A DNA stretch of 8,917 nt, taken from an uncultured Clostridia bacterium (GTDB lineage Bacteria > Bacillota > Clostridia > TANB77 > UBA1234). The stretch lies in NCBI GenBank assembly GCA_947624765.1, contig CANQLS010000053.1, forward strand, positions 1 to 8,917, given 5' to 3'. The notes under the pieces are model-generated. The model saw nothing but the letters and a program-made list of their open reading frames with translations, ran no database searches and was not told where the DNA came from. This document shows positions 1-6,322 of the stretch, piece after piece (the stretch's first letter is position 1; each line of letters opens with the position of its first letter). Position numbers and translations under genes: made by a program.

Positions 1-177
1 CCCCTTGGGTATTTTGCTACTTCCCGCTAAGCCATAATTTAATATTGGTGTATCTTTTGGCAAATCTTTTAAAGCATTAATTACATTTAATGCTCCAACT
101 CCTGTTTTTATAATTTCATTTTCCGGAAATCTCTTTTTTGCAAATTCATATTCTTCGTTTGTTGCTACAACAATCAT
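1..177 (-). CDS. Nucleoside phosphorylase/nucleosidase family protein (MTA/SAH nucleosidase-like), N-terminal part
   Basis: The gene reads leftward from ATG at 177-175 and leaves the window after 59 codons, so the C-terminal part and stop are not visible. The start is supported by a GGAGG Shine-Dalgarno at 190-186, eight bases upstream. The fragment opens MIVVATNEEYEFAKK, has a glycine-containing TGVGALNV at residues 26-33, and NYGLAGSSKIP at 47-57. These resemble the early beta strands and purine/ribose-site glycines of the PNP/UDP phosphorylase superfamily, where 5'-methylthioadenosine/S-adenosylhomocysteine nucleosidases carry a similar SGIG and NTGSAGG pair. Members cleave or phosphorolyse the N-glycosidic bond of nucleosides in the cytoplasm. 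The N-terminus is shorter than in typical MTA/SAH nucleosidases, so the exact substrate is open. The gene is divergent from the SLH gene and probably unrelated to it in function. The superfamily call is moderately secure; the specific enzyme is not. Confidence 0.6.
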   Translation of the reverse strand, partial: MIVVATNEEYEFAKKRFPENEIIKTGVGALNVINALKDLPKDTPILNYGLAGSSKIPKG

Positions 178-216
178 TTTTTTCGCCTCCATGTTTATAT
201 AATAGCAAAAATATGT

Positions 217-243
217 AGTATAAATCAATAGGTATTTTTTCAA
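217..243 (-). promoter_or_regulatory. Possible promoter for the leftward nucleosidase-like gene
   Basis: On the minus strand TTGAAA (243-238) is followed after 15 bases by TATACT (222-217), leaving a leader of about 35 bases before the ATG at 177. Both hexamers are good matches to sigma-A elements but the spacer is short. An alternative pair, TTGATT and TATTAT with an 18-base spacer, lies closer to the gene, so the exact promoter is uncertain. Confidence 0.3.
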
Positions 244-253
244 AAAATAGGTA
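227..253. repeat. Pair of AATAGGTA direct repeats in the divergent intergenic region
   Basis: AATAGGTA occurs at 227-234 and again at 246-253, 19 bases start to start, flanking a short ATTTTTT-C-AAAAAAT inverted repeat. The pair overlaps the putative leftward promoter and lies upstream of the rightward one, a position where a regulator could act. In DNA this AT-rich the repeat may be chance. Confidence 0.25.
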
Positions 254-287
254 AACGAGTTAGATAAATGTAATTTCCGATTTGATG

Positions 288-316
288 TTGAATTTATGTA
301 AACAAGAATGTATAAT
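288..316 (+). promoter_or_regulatory. Sigma-A-type promoter of the SLH protein gene
   Basis: TTGAAT (288-293) and a perfect TATAAT (311-316) are separated by 17 bases. Transcription would start near 323, giving a leader of about 60 bases. That leader can form a weak hairpin (TGC-AACA at 324-332 with TGTTGCA at 340-346, with a two-base bulge). The rpiB promoter in this window uses the same -35 hexamer. Confidence 0.65.
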
Positions 317-369
317 GAAGATGTGCTTAACATAAAACGTGTTGCATGAGGTAATTAAATACTAAAGAT

Positions 370-375
370 GGAGGT
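370..375 (+). promoter_or_regulatory. Ribosome binding site that decides the SLH gene start
   Basis: GGAGGT lies seven bases before ATG at 383. It overlaps the ATG at 368, which has no well-spaced Shine-Dalgarno of its own. The true start is therefore most likely 383, which also gives a clean signal peptide. Confidence 0.8.
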
Positions 376-382
376 AGATAAG

Positions 383-3340
383 ATGAATAAGTTTTTATTC
401 AAAGTGTTATCAGTAACAAGTTGTATGCTTTTGGCTGGAACAATTTCTTTCGCAACTTCTTATACTGATACAGAGGGCCATTGGGCTGACAAGGCAATTG
501 AAAGATGGACAGGTTATAATATTGTTGAGGGGTATGGAGATCGTTTATTTAAACCTGACGATAATATGACTCGTGCAGAATTAGCTCAAGTAGTTAATAA
601 GCTATTAGAATTAAAAAACAAGAAAGGTTCTACATTTTCAGATGTTGATAATGAGGCTTGGTTCTATAATGCTATTTCTGCTTGTAATAATGCTGGTATT
701 GTTAAAGGAATTGGTGAAAATTTATTTGAGCCAGATACTTCTATTACTAGAGAAGAAGCTATGGTTATGATTGGTAGAGCTCTAGGCATTGCTGAGGCTG
801 AAGAAGACAATTTGAAAGATTTCAAAGATGCTGATAAAGTGTCAAGTTGGGCTAAGGGATTGGTTTCTGGTATGGTATCTAAAAATATCGTTCAAGGAAA
901 AGGCGATGGATTATTAAATCCAGATAGTAATGCAACAAGAGCAGAAATTTTAGAAATAATTAATAAAACAATTGCTAATTATGTGCAAGAAGATGGTGAT
1001 TATGAAATTACAGATGAAGATAAGATGACGGTAATTGTTGCCAAAAAAGCTACTATTAAAGGCTCTTCTAAGGGTAATATTATGATTGCTCAAGGTGCAG
1101 AAGATGGCGATATTAAGTTAGATGGTATGCAATCAGAGGGAGAGATTTTAGTAAAGGCAGATAATATTACTATTGTTTTGGATGGTAAGACAAATGCTCA
1201 AAAAATTGATATTGCTGGTACTAATGATACAATTATTGTAGAAAAAGGTGCTACAGCAAAAAATGTTGAGATAAAGGCAGATAATGCTGAAATAAAAGTA
1301 GATGGTAAAGTTGAAAATATTGATGTAACAGAAAATATTTCTGATACAGATATTAAAGGTAATGGAACAGTTTCAAATGTAGAGGTTATGGATGGTGCTA
1401 AAAATACTACTGTTGAAACAAAAGATACAGAAGTAAGGACTTCTGAAAAATCTGAAAATACAGTAGCAGGAGGTAAAGAGGTAAAACCTGGTGATACGCA
1501 GCATACACAATCAGGTTCAAAACCTTCAAATCCAATACAAAAATATACAGTTACATTTGATGCAAATGGAGGCATTAATGCTTCTGATGAAGAAATAAAG
1601 GTTGAAAAAAATAATAAAGTTGAAAGACCAGAAAATCCAACAAGAGAAGGATATGTTTTTGATGGTTGGTATTTAAATGGTGAAGCATATGATTTCGAAA
1701 ACAGCATTACAGAAGATATTACGCTAAAAGCTATGTGGAAATTTGAAATTAAAAATCAAGCTACATTAGAAGCTTTTGTGGCTGGAAAAAATGGTGAACA
1801 AGATATAACAGAGGAAGGTATTATTACAGAAGATATAGTTTTAACATCTAGTATTTCTATTAGCAGAGGCCTTGTTTTAGATGGTGATAATCATAACATT
1901 ACTATGGAAAATAACATTTCAGAAGAATTGTTCGGTGCTAAATATGTTATTTGTGTTACTGCTGGAGATGAGGAAGTTAAATTAAGTAATTTTGTTGTAG
2001 ATGCAAATAAAAATGCACGTGGAATTCAAGCTTATATGAGTAAAGTAATAATTGAAGATGTTACTATTAAAAATAGTACAGGTGAAGGGTTATTAGTAAA
2101 TGGTGCCATTGTAACAGCTACTAATTTAAAAACATCTGGAAATACTTGGGGTGCAATTAACGTAGACAGAGGAGAGAAAGTTCCAGAAGATAAGGAAACA
2201 GTATTGACACTACAAGGTGAAAATGTTTTAGAAGATAATTTGAAGATTTGGTCAGAATTAACAAATGATAATGCAAGTGATATTGTAAAAGTAGAAGGTT
2301 ATGATATTGCAAAAGTTCAATTTAACGAAGAATATATGTATGTTTGGGAACTTGCTGAAAATCTAGAAGCTCTTATGAAAGAGGGGGGCTACTTAGTAGG
2401 TATTAGAAAAGAAAATGTTTTAGTCGGTTATAAAACTTTAGAAGAAGCTCTTGAAAATGCAGAAGACGGAGATGTTATTAAGTTATTAGGTGATATTGAA
2501 TTAACAGGTAGTGCACTAACTATTGAAAAAGATATTACTATTGATGGCAATAAAAAAACAATTACAGCTAAAGAAAAATCTGATTTGAGTTTGATGAATA
2601 TTATGGCTAATGCAAAAGTTCAAAATGTTACATTTGATTTAAAAGATAGCAAGAGTCGTGCAATATATATAGATAATGCAAAAAATACAGAAAAATATAT
2701 TGTAGAGTTGTTAAACGTTACAATTATGAATGGAAATGTGGCAAATTCAGGTTCTGCTATTGCTACAAAAGGAGATGTAGATTTAATATTAGATACTTGT
2801 GTTATTAAAGATAATACAACTGAAGTTGATGCACAAGGTGTTAGAACTGATGGGGCTATTTTCTTTGGAAATACAAACGGAACATTAACATTAGTTAATA
2901 CTCAAATAAAAAATAACAAATCTTATGGTTTAGCTGGTGGTTTATGGATTGCTTCTACTGCAAAATTAGTTGTAAAAGAAGGTTGCGATATTACGGGTAA
3001 TACAATTACAAAGCTAGATGATGCTTGTGAAAATTGTACTGACGGAGCAGATATATATTTGAATGCTAATTCAAGTGGCGCAGGAGAAAATAAAGGAGCA
3101 ACTGCTATTATTGAAGGTGGAACAATTGGTAAAGTTCACGTAGAGTATGATAAAGGAAATTATGCTATTTTAACATTAAACGGTGGAAGCATTGAAAAAG
3201 TTCATGGTAATGGAAATGATTCAACATTTATTCTTGGAGAAGCTGCTTCTTATCAAGAAAGTGAAAGCGTTTTTGAAGCTGGAACATATAAGTGGAATGC
3301 TGATGCTGAAGGATTAGTAAAGTGGGAAAAACAAGACTAA
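383..3340 (+). CDS. Secreted SLH-domain surface protein with coil repeats, an InlB-type B-repeat and beta-helix regions
   Basis: The product has 985 residues. Residues 1-24 form a signal peptide (basic MNKFLFK, a hydrophobic stretch, cleavage likely after ISFA). Three SLH domains follow at about 27-75, 85-135 and 147-197, carrying TRAE, TREE and TRAE motifs at 63, 122 and 185; these motifs bind pyruvylated secondary cell-wall polymer in known SLH proteins. Residues 227-346 form about six coils of 20 residues, then a polar linker (347-386) leads to a Listeria-Bacteroides (InlB B-type) repeat at 387-453, with VTFDANGG and GYVFDGWY. The rest (about 455-950) looks like two right-handed beta-helix regions, with ITIDGN-type strands and Asn ladders. 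No LPXTG motif, catalytic motif or C-terminal membrane anchor is visible, so attachment would be non-covalent through SLH. Likely role: adhesin or surface-layer-associated protein; the ligand is unknown. The gene is monocistronic, between its own promoter and a terminator. Confidence 0.85.
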   Translation: MNKFLFKVLSVTSCMLLAGTISFATSYTDTEGHWADKAIERWTGYNIVEGYGDRLFKPDDNMTRAELAQVVNKLLELKNKKGSTFSDVDNEAWFYNAISACNNAGIVKGIGENLFEPDTSITREEAMVMIGRALGIAEAEEDNLKDFKDADKVSSWAKGLVSGMVSKNIVQGKGDGLLNPDSNATRAEILEIINKTIANYVQEDGDYEITDEDKMTVIVAKKATIKGSSKGNIMIAQGAEDGDIKLDGMQSEGEILVKADNITIVLDGKTNAQKIDIAGTNDTIIVEKGATAKNVEIKADNAEIKVDGKVENIDVTENISDTDIKGNGTVSNVEVMDGAKNTTVETKDTEVRTSEKSENTVAGGKEVKPGDTQHTQSGSKPSNPIQKYTVTFDANGGINASDEEIKVEKNNKVERPENPTREGYVFDGWYLNGEAYDFENSITEDITLKAMWKFEIKNQATLEAFVAGKNGEQDITEEGIITEDIVLTSSISISRGLVLDGDNHNITMENNISEELFGAKYVICVTAGDEEVKLSNFVVDANKNARGIQAYMSKVIIEDVTIKNSTGEGLLVNGAIVTATNLKTSGNTWGAINVDRGEKVPEDKETVLTLQGENVLEDNLKIWSELTNDNASDIVKVEGYDIAKVQFNEEYMYVWELAENLEALMKEGGYLVGIRKENVLVGYKTLEEALENAEDGDVIKLLGDIELTGSALTIEKDITIDGNKKTITAKEKSDLSLMNIMANAKVQNVTFDLKDSKSRAIYIDNAKNTEKYIVELLNVTIMNGNVANSGSAIATKGDVDLILDTCVIKDNTTEVDAQGVRTDGAIFFGNTNGTLTLVNTQIKNNKSYGLAGGLWIASTAKLVVKEGCDITGNTITKLDDACENCTDGADIYLNANSSGAGENKGATAIIEGGTIGKVHVEYDKGNYAILTLNGGSIEKVHGNGNDSTFILGEAASYQESESVFEAGTYKWNADAEGLVKWEKQD
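1061..1420 (+). repeat. Tandem 60-bp (20-residue) degenerate coil repeats inside the SLH gene
   Basis: Residues 227-346 break into six units of about 20 residues, starting near 227, 247, 267, 288, 307 and 327. Four units begin DG, KG or NG followed by a small or polar stretch and alternating hydrophobics (for example DGKVENIDV and NGTVSNVEV). At DNA level AAAGGCAGATAAT recurs at 1153-1165 and 1273-1285, exactly 120 bp apart. The pattern fits rungs of a parallel beta-helix or beta-roll stalk that holds the C-terminal domains away from the SLH anchor. Confidence 0.6.
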
Positions 3341-3360
3341 TTAAGTGAATATATATTTAA

Positions 3361-3394
3361 AAAGGCTTATGACAAAATGGTCATAGGTCTTTTT
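3361..3394 (+). terminator. Intrinsic terminator after the SLH gene
   Basis: A 13-bp stem (3361-3373 with 3380-3392, including two G-U pairs) closes a six-base AAAATG loop and ends in five T residues at 3390-3394. The A-rich 5' side could also allow some termination on the opposite strand. It separates the SLH gene from the rpiB transcript. Confidence 0.85.
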
Positions 3395-3439
3395 CATATA
3401 ATTGAAAGATTACATAATGCGAAATTATTGCGAATTTAC

Positions 3440-3467
3440 TTGAATATTTTTGTATTTAATGTATAAT
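3440..3467 (+). promoter_or_regulatory. Sigma-A-type promoter for rpiB and the TagO-MnaA fusion
   Basis: TTGAAT (3440-3445) and TATAAT (3462-3467) are 16 bases apart; the shift CTTGAA gives 17. The predicted start near 3474 leaves a leader of about 25 bases. Directly upstream, TGCGAAATT and TGCGAATTT form a near-direct repeat between about 3418 and 3438. Confidence 0.65.
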
Positions 3468-3499
3468 ATTAGGAGAAAATAAGTTAGGGGTGGTAGCGT

Positions 3500-3937
3500 T
3501 TGATAGCAATTGGTTGCGATCATGGAGGTTATGAATTAAAAAAATACATTATGCAAGAGTGCAATGATATAGATTTTAAAGATTTTGGTACTTTTTCGGA
3601 AGAATCTATGGATTTTCCGGACGTGGCATTCCCACTTGCAGAAAGCGTTGCAAATGGTGAATGTGAAAAAGGAATCTTAATCTGCCGTAGTGGTATAGGA
3701 ATGACAATTGCAGCAAATAAAGTGAAAGGAATTCGTTGTGCATTATGTTACAATGTTAATACTGCCAAAACGGCGAAAGCACATAATAATGCTAATGTAA
3801 TTGCTATTGGTGCTGATGAAGTTTCGAAGGAAGTTGCATACTATATTATTCAAGTTTGGTTAGAAACTGAATTTTTAGGGGGAAAATATCAGAAACGATT
3901 AGATAAAATTTATAATTATGAAGAAAGTACGAGGTAA
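3500..3937 (+). CDS. rpiB: RpiB/LacA/LacB-family sugar-phosphate isomerase (ribose-5-phosphate isomerase B-like)
   Basis: A 145-residue protein, the usual RpiB length, expected to interconvert ribose-5-phosphate and ribulose-5-phosphate in the cytoplasmic pentose phosphate pathway. Family marks are GCDHGGYELK at 5-14 (Asp7, His8), the candidate catalytic Cys62 in ICRSGIGM, AANKVKGIR at 71-79, and HNNANVIAIGA at 95-105. The start is TTG at 3500, preceded seven bases earlier by GGGGTG (3487-3492); no ATG gives a better fit. Several positions differ from the E. coli enzyme: Arg63 replaces the Gly after the catalytic Cys, and GGKYQKR at 127-133 replaces GGRHQQR. The fold is secure; the substrate could be another sugar phosphate, since galactose-6-phosphate isomerase subunits belong to the same family. 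It is the first gene of an operon with the fusion gene, whose Shine-Dalgarno overlaps the rpiB stop codon. Confidence 0.85.
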   Translation: MIAIGCDHGGYELKKYIMQECNDIDFKDFGTFSEESMDFPDVAFPLAESVANGECEKGILICRSGIGMTIAANKVKGIRCALCYNVNTAKTAKAHNNANVIAIGADEVSKEVAYYIIQVWLETEFLGGKYQKRLDKIYNYEESTR

Positions 3938-3942
3938 GAAAA

Positions 3943-6264
3943 ATGGTTTTAAATATGATAGTGGCGTTTGTAATTGCGGCAGTAGCGTCCGCGATATTAA
4001 CTCCTTTTACAATTAGATTAGCATATAAAATAGGAGCTTTAGATGTTCCAAAAGATCCAAGAAAAATACACAAAAAGCCTATGCCAAGAATTGGTGGTTT
4101 AGCTTTTATAGCTGGTTTCTTTATTTCAACTGCTCTCATTTTTTTGTGTTGCGAAATTGATAAAACAATTAATTTTACAGATGTAAATTTATTTGGCTTT
4201 TTTGCTGGAGCAGTAATAATTGCTATAACAGGATTAATAGATGATATTAAAAATATTAAGCCATGGATGAAATTATTAGGACAGGTTTTGGCGGCTATAT
4301 GCGTAATTAGTAGCGGAATTCGTATCGGATATATTCACATTCCGTTCTTAGAAATTTATGGATTAGATGAATTATTATCAATTGTTGTTACGTTCTTCTG
4401 GATTATAGGCGTTACAAATGCTATTAATTTAATTGATGGATTAGATGGCTTGGCAACAGGAGTATCAGCAATTGCAACACTTTCTTTACTTGTAATTTTT
4501 GTACTTAATGGTGCGGCACAAATACCACTTGTTATTGTTTCCGCTTTATTAGGTGGGTTAATTGGATTTTTACCATATAATTTTAATCCTGCAAAAACGT
4601 TTATGGGCGATGCGGGTTCTAACTTTTTAGGCTATACTCTTGCTACAGCTTCTATGATGGGTATGGCAAAAACTTATACAGTAATGGCAATAGTTTTACC
4701 GATTATAGTATTGGCACTTCCTATTTTTGATACGTTATTTGCAATGGTTAGAAGAATTCTTGCAGGAAAGTCTATAATGCAGGCAGATAGGGGACATTTA
4801 CATTATCGTTTAATAGATGCAGGACTTACGCAAAGACAAGCTGTTCTTATTTTATATACAGTAACTGCTTTATTAGGATTGTTTGCTATTGTATTAATGC
4901 AAAGTAGTGTTTGGAAAGTTATCGGTTTTCTTACAATTTGCTTGCTATTAATGGTATTAGAATCAAAGAATGTGAAAGTAAATCACAGAAAAAAAATATT
5001 TGCACCTGAACCAAAAAATTTGTCAAATGGTGGTAAATTGAAAGTCTTGACTGTATTTGGAACTAGACCTGAGGCAATTAAAATGTGCCCATTGATTTTA
5101 AAGTTAAGAGAAAATCCAGATATTGAAACAATAGTTTGTGTAACTGCACAACATCGTGAAATGCTTGATCAAGTGATGAAAGCTTTTCATATTGTACCTG
5201 AATATGATTTAAATATAATGAAGGAAAAACAAACTTTAACACATATTACTGCTGGTGTATTGGAAGGATTATACGATGTAATGGAAAAAGAAAAGCCAGA
5301 TATTGTGCTAGTTCATGGTGATACTACAACAACATTTGCAGCCAGTCTTGCAGCTTTTTATAATAAGATTAAAGTAGGGCATGTTGAGGCAGGGCTTAGA
5401 ACATACGACAAATATTCTCCATATCCTGAAGAGGCTAATCGCTGTATGGTAACAACACTTGCAGATATATATTTCGCTCCAACATTAAACAATAAGAATA
5501 ACTTGATGAAAGAATTAGTAGATGAAAAATTAATTTATGTAACAGGAAATACAGTTATCGATGCTTTGAAAACAACTGTAAAAGAAGATTATCAATTTAC
5601 TCATCCTGTTCTTTCAAAAATTGATTTTAAAAAGAAAGTTATTTTCATGACAGCACATAGAAGAGAAAATCTTGGAGAACCATTGAAGAATATTTGCGAA
5701 GCCGTTAAAGAAGTTGCAACAAAGCATCCTGAAATTGAGGTCATATATCCTGTTCATTTAAACCCAGCGGTGCAAGAAGTTGCACATGAGGTATTAGATG
5801 ATATTAAAAATGTTCATTTGATAGAACCTCTAGATGTAATTACGACTCATAACTTGATTAATAAATGTACATTAGTATTAACAGATTCTGGTGGTATTCA
5901 GGAGGAAGCACCATCACTTGGAAAACCAGTTTTAGTTTTGAGAAATGAAACTGAAAGACCTGAAGCTGTGACTGCTGGTACTGTTAAGATTGTTGGTACA
6001 GACAAAGATTTAATCGTTTCAGAAACAAATAAATTATTAACAGATAAATATGAATATGCAAAAATGAGTAAAGCTACTAACCCTTATGGTGATGGTATGG
6101 CTTGCAATAGAATTGTTGATGCTATTTTATATTATTTTGGACTATCACAAAAACGTCCAAAAGATATTTACGAAGGAGAATACAAAATAGCCAAAGAAGA
6201 AAAAACAGAAGTAGAGCCTTTAACACGTGAAAAACGTCTAAAACGTGCTAGGAGTGATGCTTAA
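3943..6264 (+). CDS. Fusion of polyprenyl-phosphate GlcNAc-1-phosphate transferase (TagO/WecA type) with UDP-GlcNAc 2-epimerase (MnaA/WecB type)
   Basis: This 773-residue protein joins two enzymes of cell-wall glycopolymer synthesis. Residues 1-340 are a membrane transferase with about 11 hydrophobic segments. It has KIHKKPMPRIGG at 41-52, the Asp pair in GLIDD (97-101), NAINLIDGLDGL (159-170), FMGDAGS (220-226) and HLHY (285-288), where relatives usually end HH. It should transfer GlcNAc-1-P from UDP-GlcNAc to undecaprenyl phosphate. After a short linker, residues 366-735 form the cytoplasmic epimerase making UDP-ManNAc, with GTRPEAIK (373-380), HGDTTT (458-463; Asp460), HVEAGLRT (480-487; Glu482), PEEANR (495-500), TAHRREN (570-576; His572) and TDSGGIQEEAP (647-657). 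A charged tail, ending in TREKRLKRARSDA, follows. GAGGT at 3931-3935, spanning the rpiB stop, serves the ATG. The two domains are usually separate genes. A TTG at 5038 could also start the epimerase alone. Confidence 0.92.
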   Translation: MVLNMIVAFVIAAVASAILTPFTIRLAYKIGALDVPKDPRKIHKKPMPRIGGLAFIAGFFISTALIFLCCEIDKTINFTDVNLFGFFAGAVIIAITGLIDDIKNIKPWMKLLGQVLAAICVISSGIRIGYIHIPFLEIYGLDELLSIVVTFFWIIGVTNAINLIDGLDGLATGVSAIATLSLLVIFVLNGAAQIPLVIVSALLGGLIGFLPYNFNPAKTFMGDAGSNFLGYTLATASMMGMAKTYTVMAIVLPIIVLALPIFDTLFAMVRRILAGKSIMQADRGHLHYRLIDAGLTQRQAVLILYTVTALLGLFAIVLMQSSVWKVIGFLTICLLLMVLESKNVKVNHRKKIFAPEPKNLSNGGKLKVLTVFGTRPEAIKMCPLILKLRENPDIETIVCVTAQHREMLDQVMKAFHIVPEYDLNIMKEKQTLTHITAGVLEGLYDVMEKEKPDIVLVHGDTTTTFAASLAAFYNKIKVGHVEAGLRTYDKYSPYPEEANRCMVTTLADIYFAPTLNNKNNLMKELVDEKLIYVTGNTVIDALKTTVKEDYQFTHPVLSKIDFKKKVIFMTAHRRENLGEPLKNICEAVKEVATKHPEIEVIYPVHLNPAVQEVAHEVLDDIKNVHLIEPLDVITTHNLINKCTLVLTDSGGIQEEAPSLGKPVLVLRNETERPEAVTAGTVKIVGTDKDLIVSETNKLLTDKYEYAKMSKATNPYGDGMACNRIVDAILYYFGLSQKRPKDIYEGEYKIAKEEKTEVEPLTREKRLKRARSDA

Positions 6265-6279
6265 AAATTAGAGATTTAA

Positions 6280-6301
6280 AAGCCGCAATAAGATGCGGCT
6301 T
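6280..6301 (+). terminator. GC-rich hairpin between the fusion gene and rsmB, a weak terminator or processing element
   Basis: AAGCCGCA (6280-6287) pairs perfectly with TGCGGCTT (6294-6301) around an ATAAGA loop. The sequence after the stem (ATTCGTT) is not a proper T-tract, and the rsmB Shine-Dalgarno begins eight bases later. No convincing promoter lies between the hairpin and rsmB, so rsmB may be reached by partial read-through. An RNA-stability or attenuator role is also possible. Confidence 0.5.
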
Positions 6302-6308
6302 ATTCGTT

Positions 6309-6314
6309 AGGAGG
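6309..6314 (+). promoter_or_regulatory. Ribosome binding site that decides the rsmB start
   Basis: A perfect AGGAGG sits only two bases before ATG 6317 but eight bases before ATG 6323, so translation most likely begins at 6323 (MSARELAIRLL). Confidence 0.75.
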
Positions 6315-6322
6315 ATATGAAT

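Noticed and set aside
321..354. Tiny leader frames in the SLH gene 5' region (ATG at 321 and at 346)
   Set aside because: Only four and two codons long, without convincing ribosome binding sites or attenuator structure.
368..382. ATG at 368 as start of the SLH gene
   Set aside because: The Shine-Dalgarno overlaps this codon instead of preceding it. It would also put charged residues (MEVDK) ahead of the signal peptide.
1061..1420. Repeat array considered as CRISPR or a mobile-element repeat
   Set aside because: The repeats are degenerate, in frame and continuous with the protein; there are no identical repeats with unique spacers.
1198..1707. Open frame of 169 codons on the minus strand
   Set aside because: It lies wholly within the SLH gene, has a Ser/Phe/Val-rich composition typical of an antisense shadow, and matches no family I know.
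3846..4139. Open frame of 97 codons on the minus strand
   Set aside because: It overlaps the end of rpiB and the start of the fusion gene on the opposite strand and mirrors the hydrophobic transferase codons. No independent support for a gene.
4960..5045. Fusion explained by sequencing error or a missed stop codon
   Set aside because: The linker is continuous in one frame with sensible residues and no homopolymer-driven frame change is needed. Read-level data would still be needed to exclude it fully.
6317..6322. ATG at 6317 as start of rsmB
   Set aside because: It is only two bases from AGGAGG. The ATG at 6323 has normal spacing and gives the usual N-terminus.
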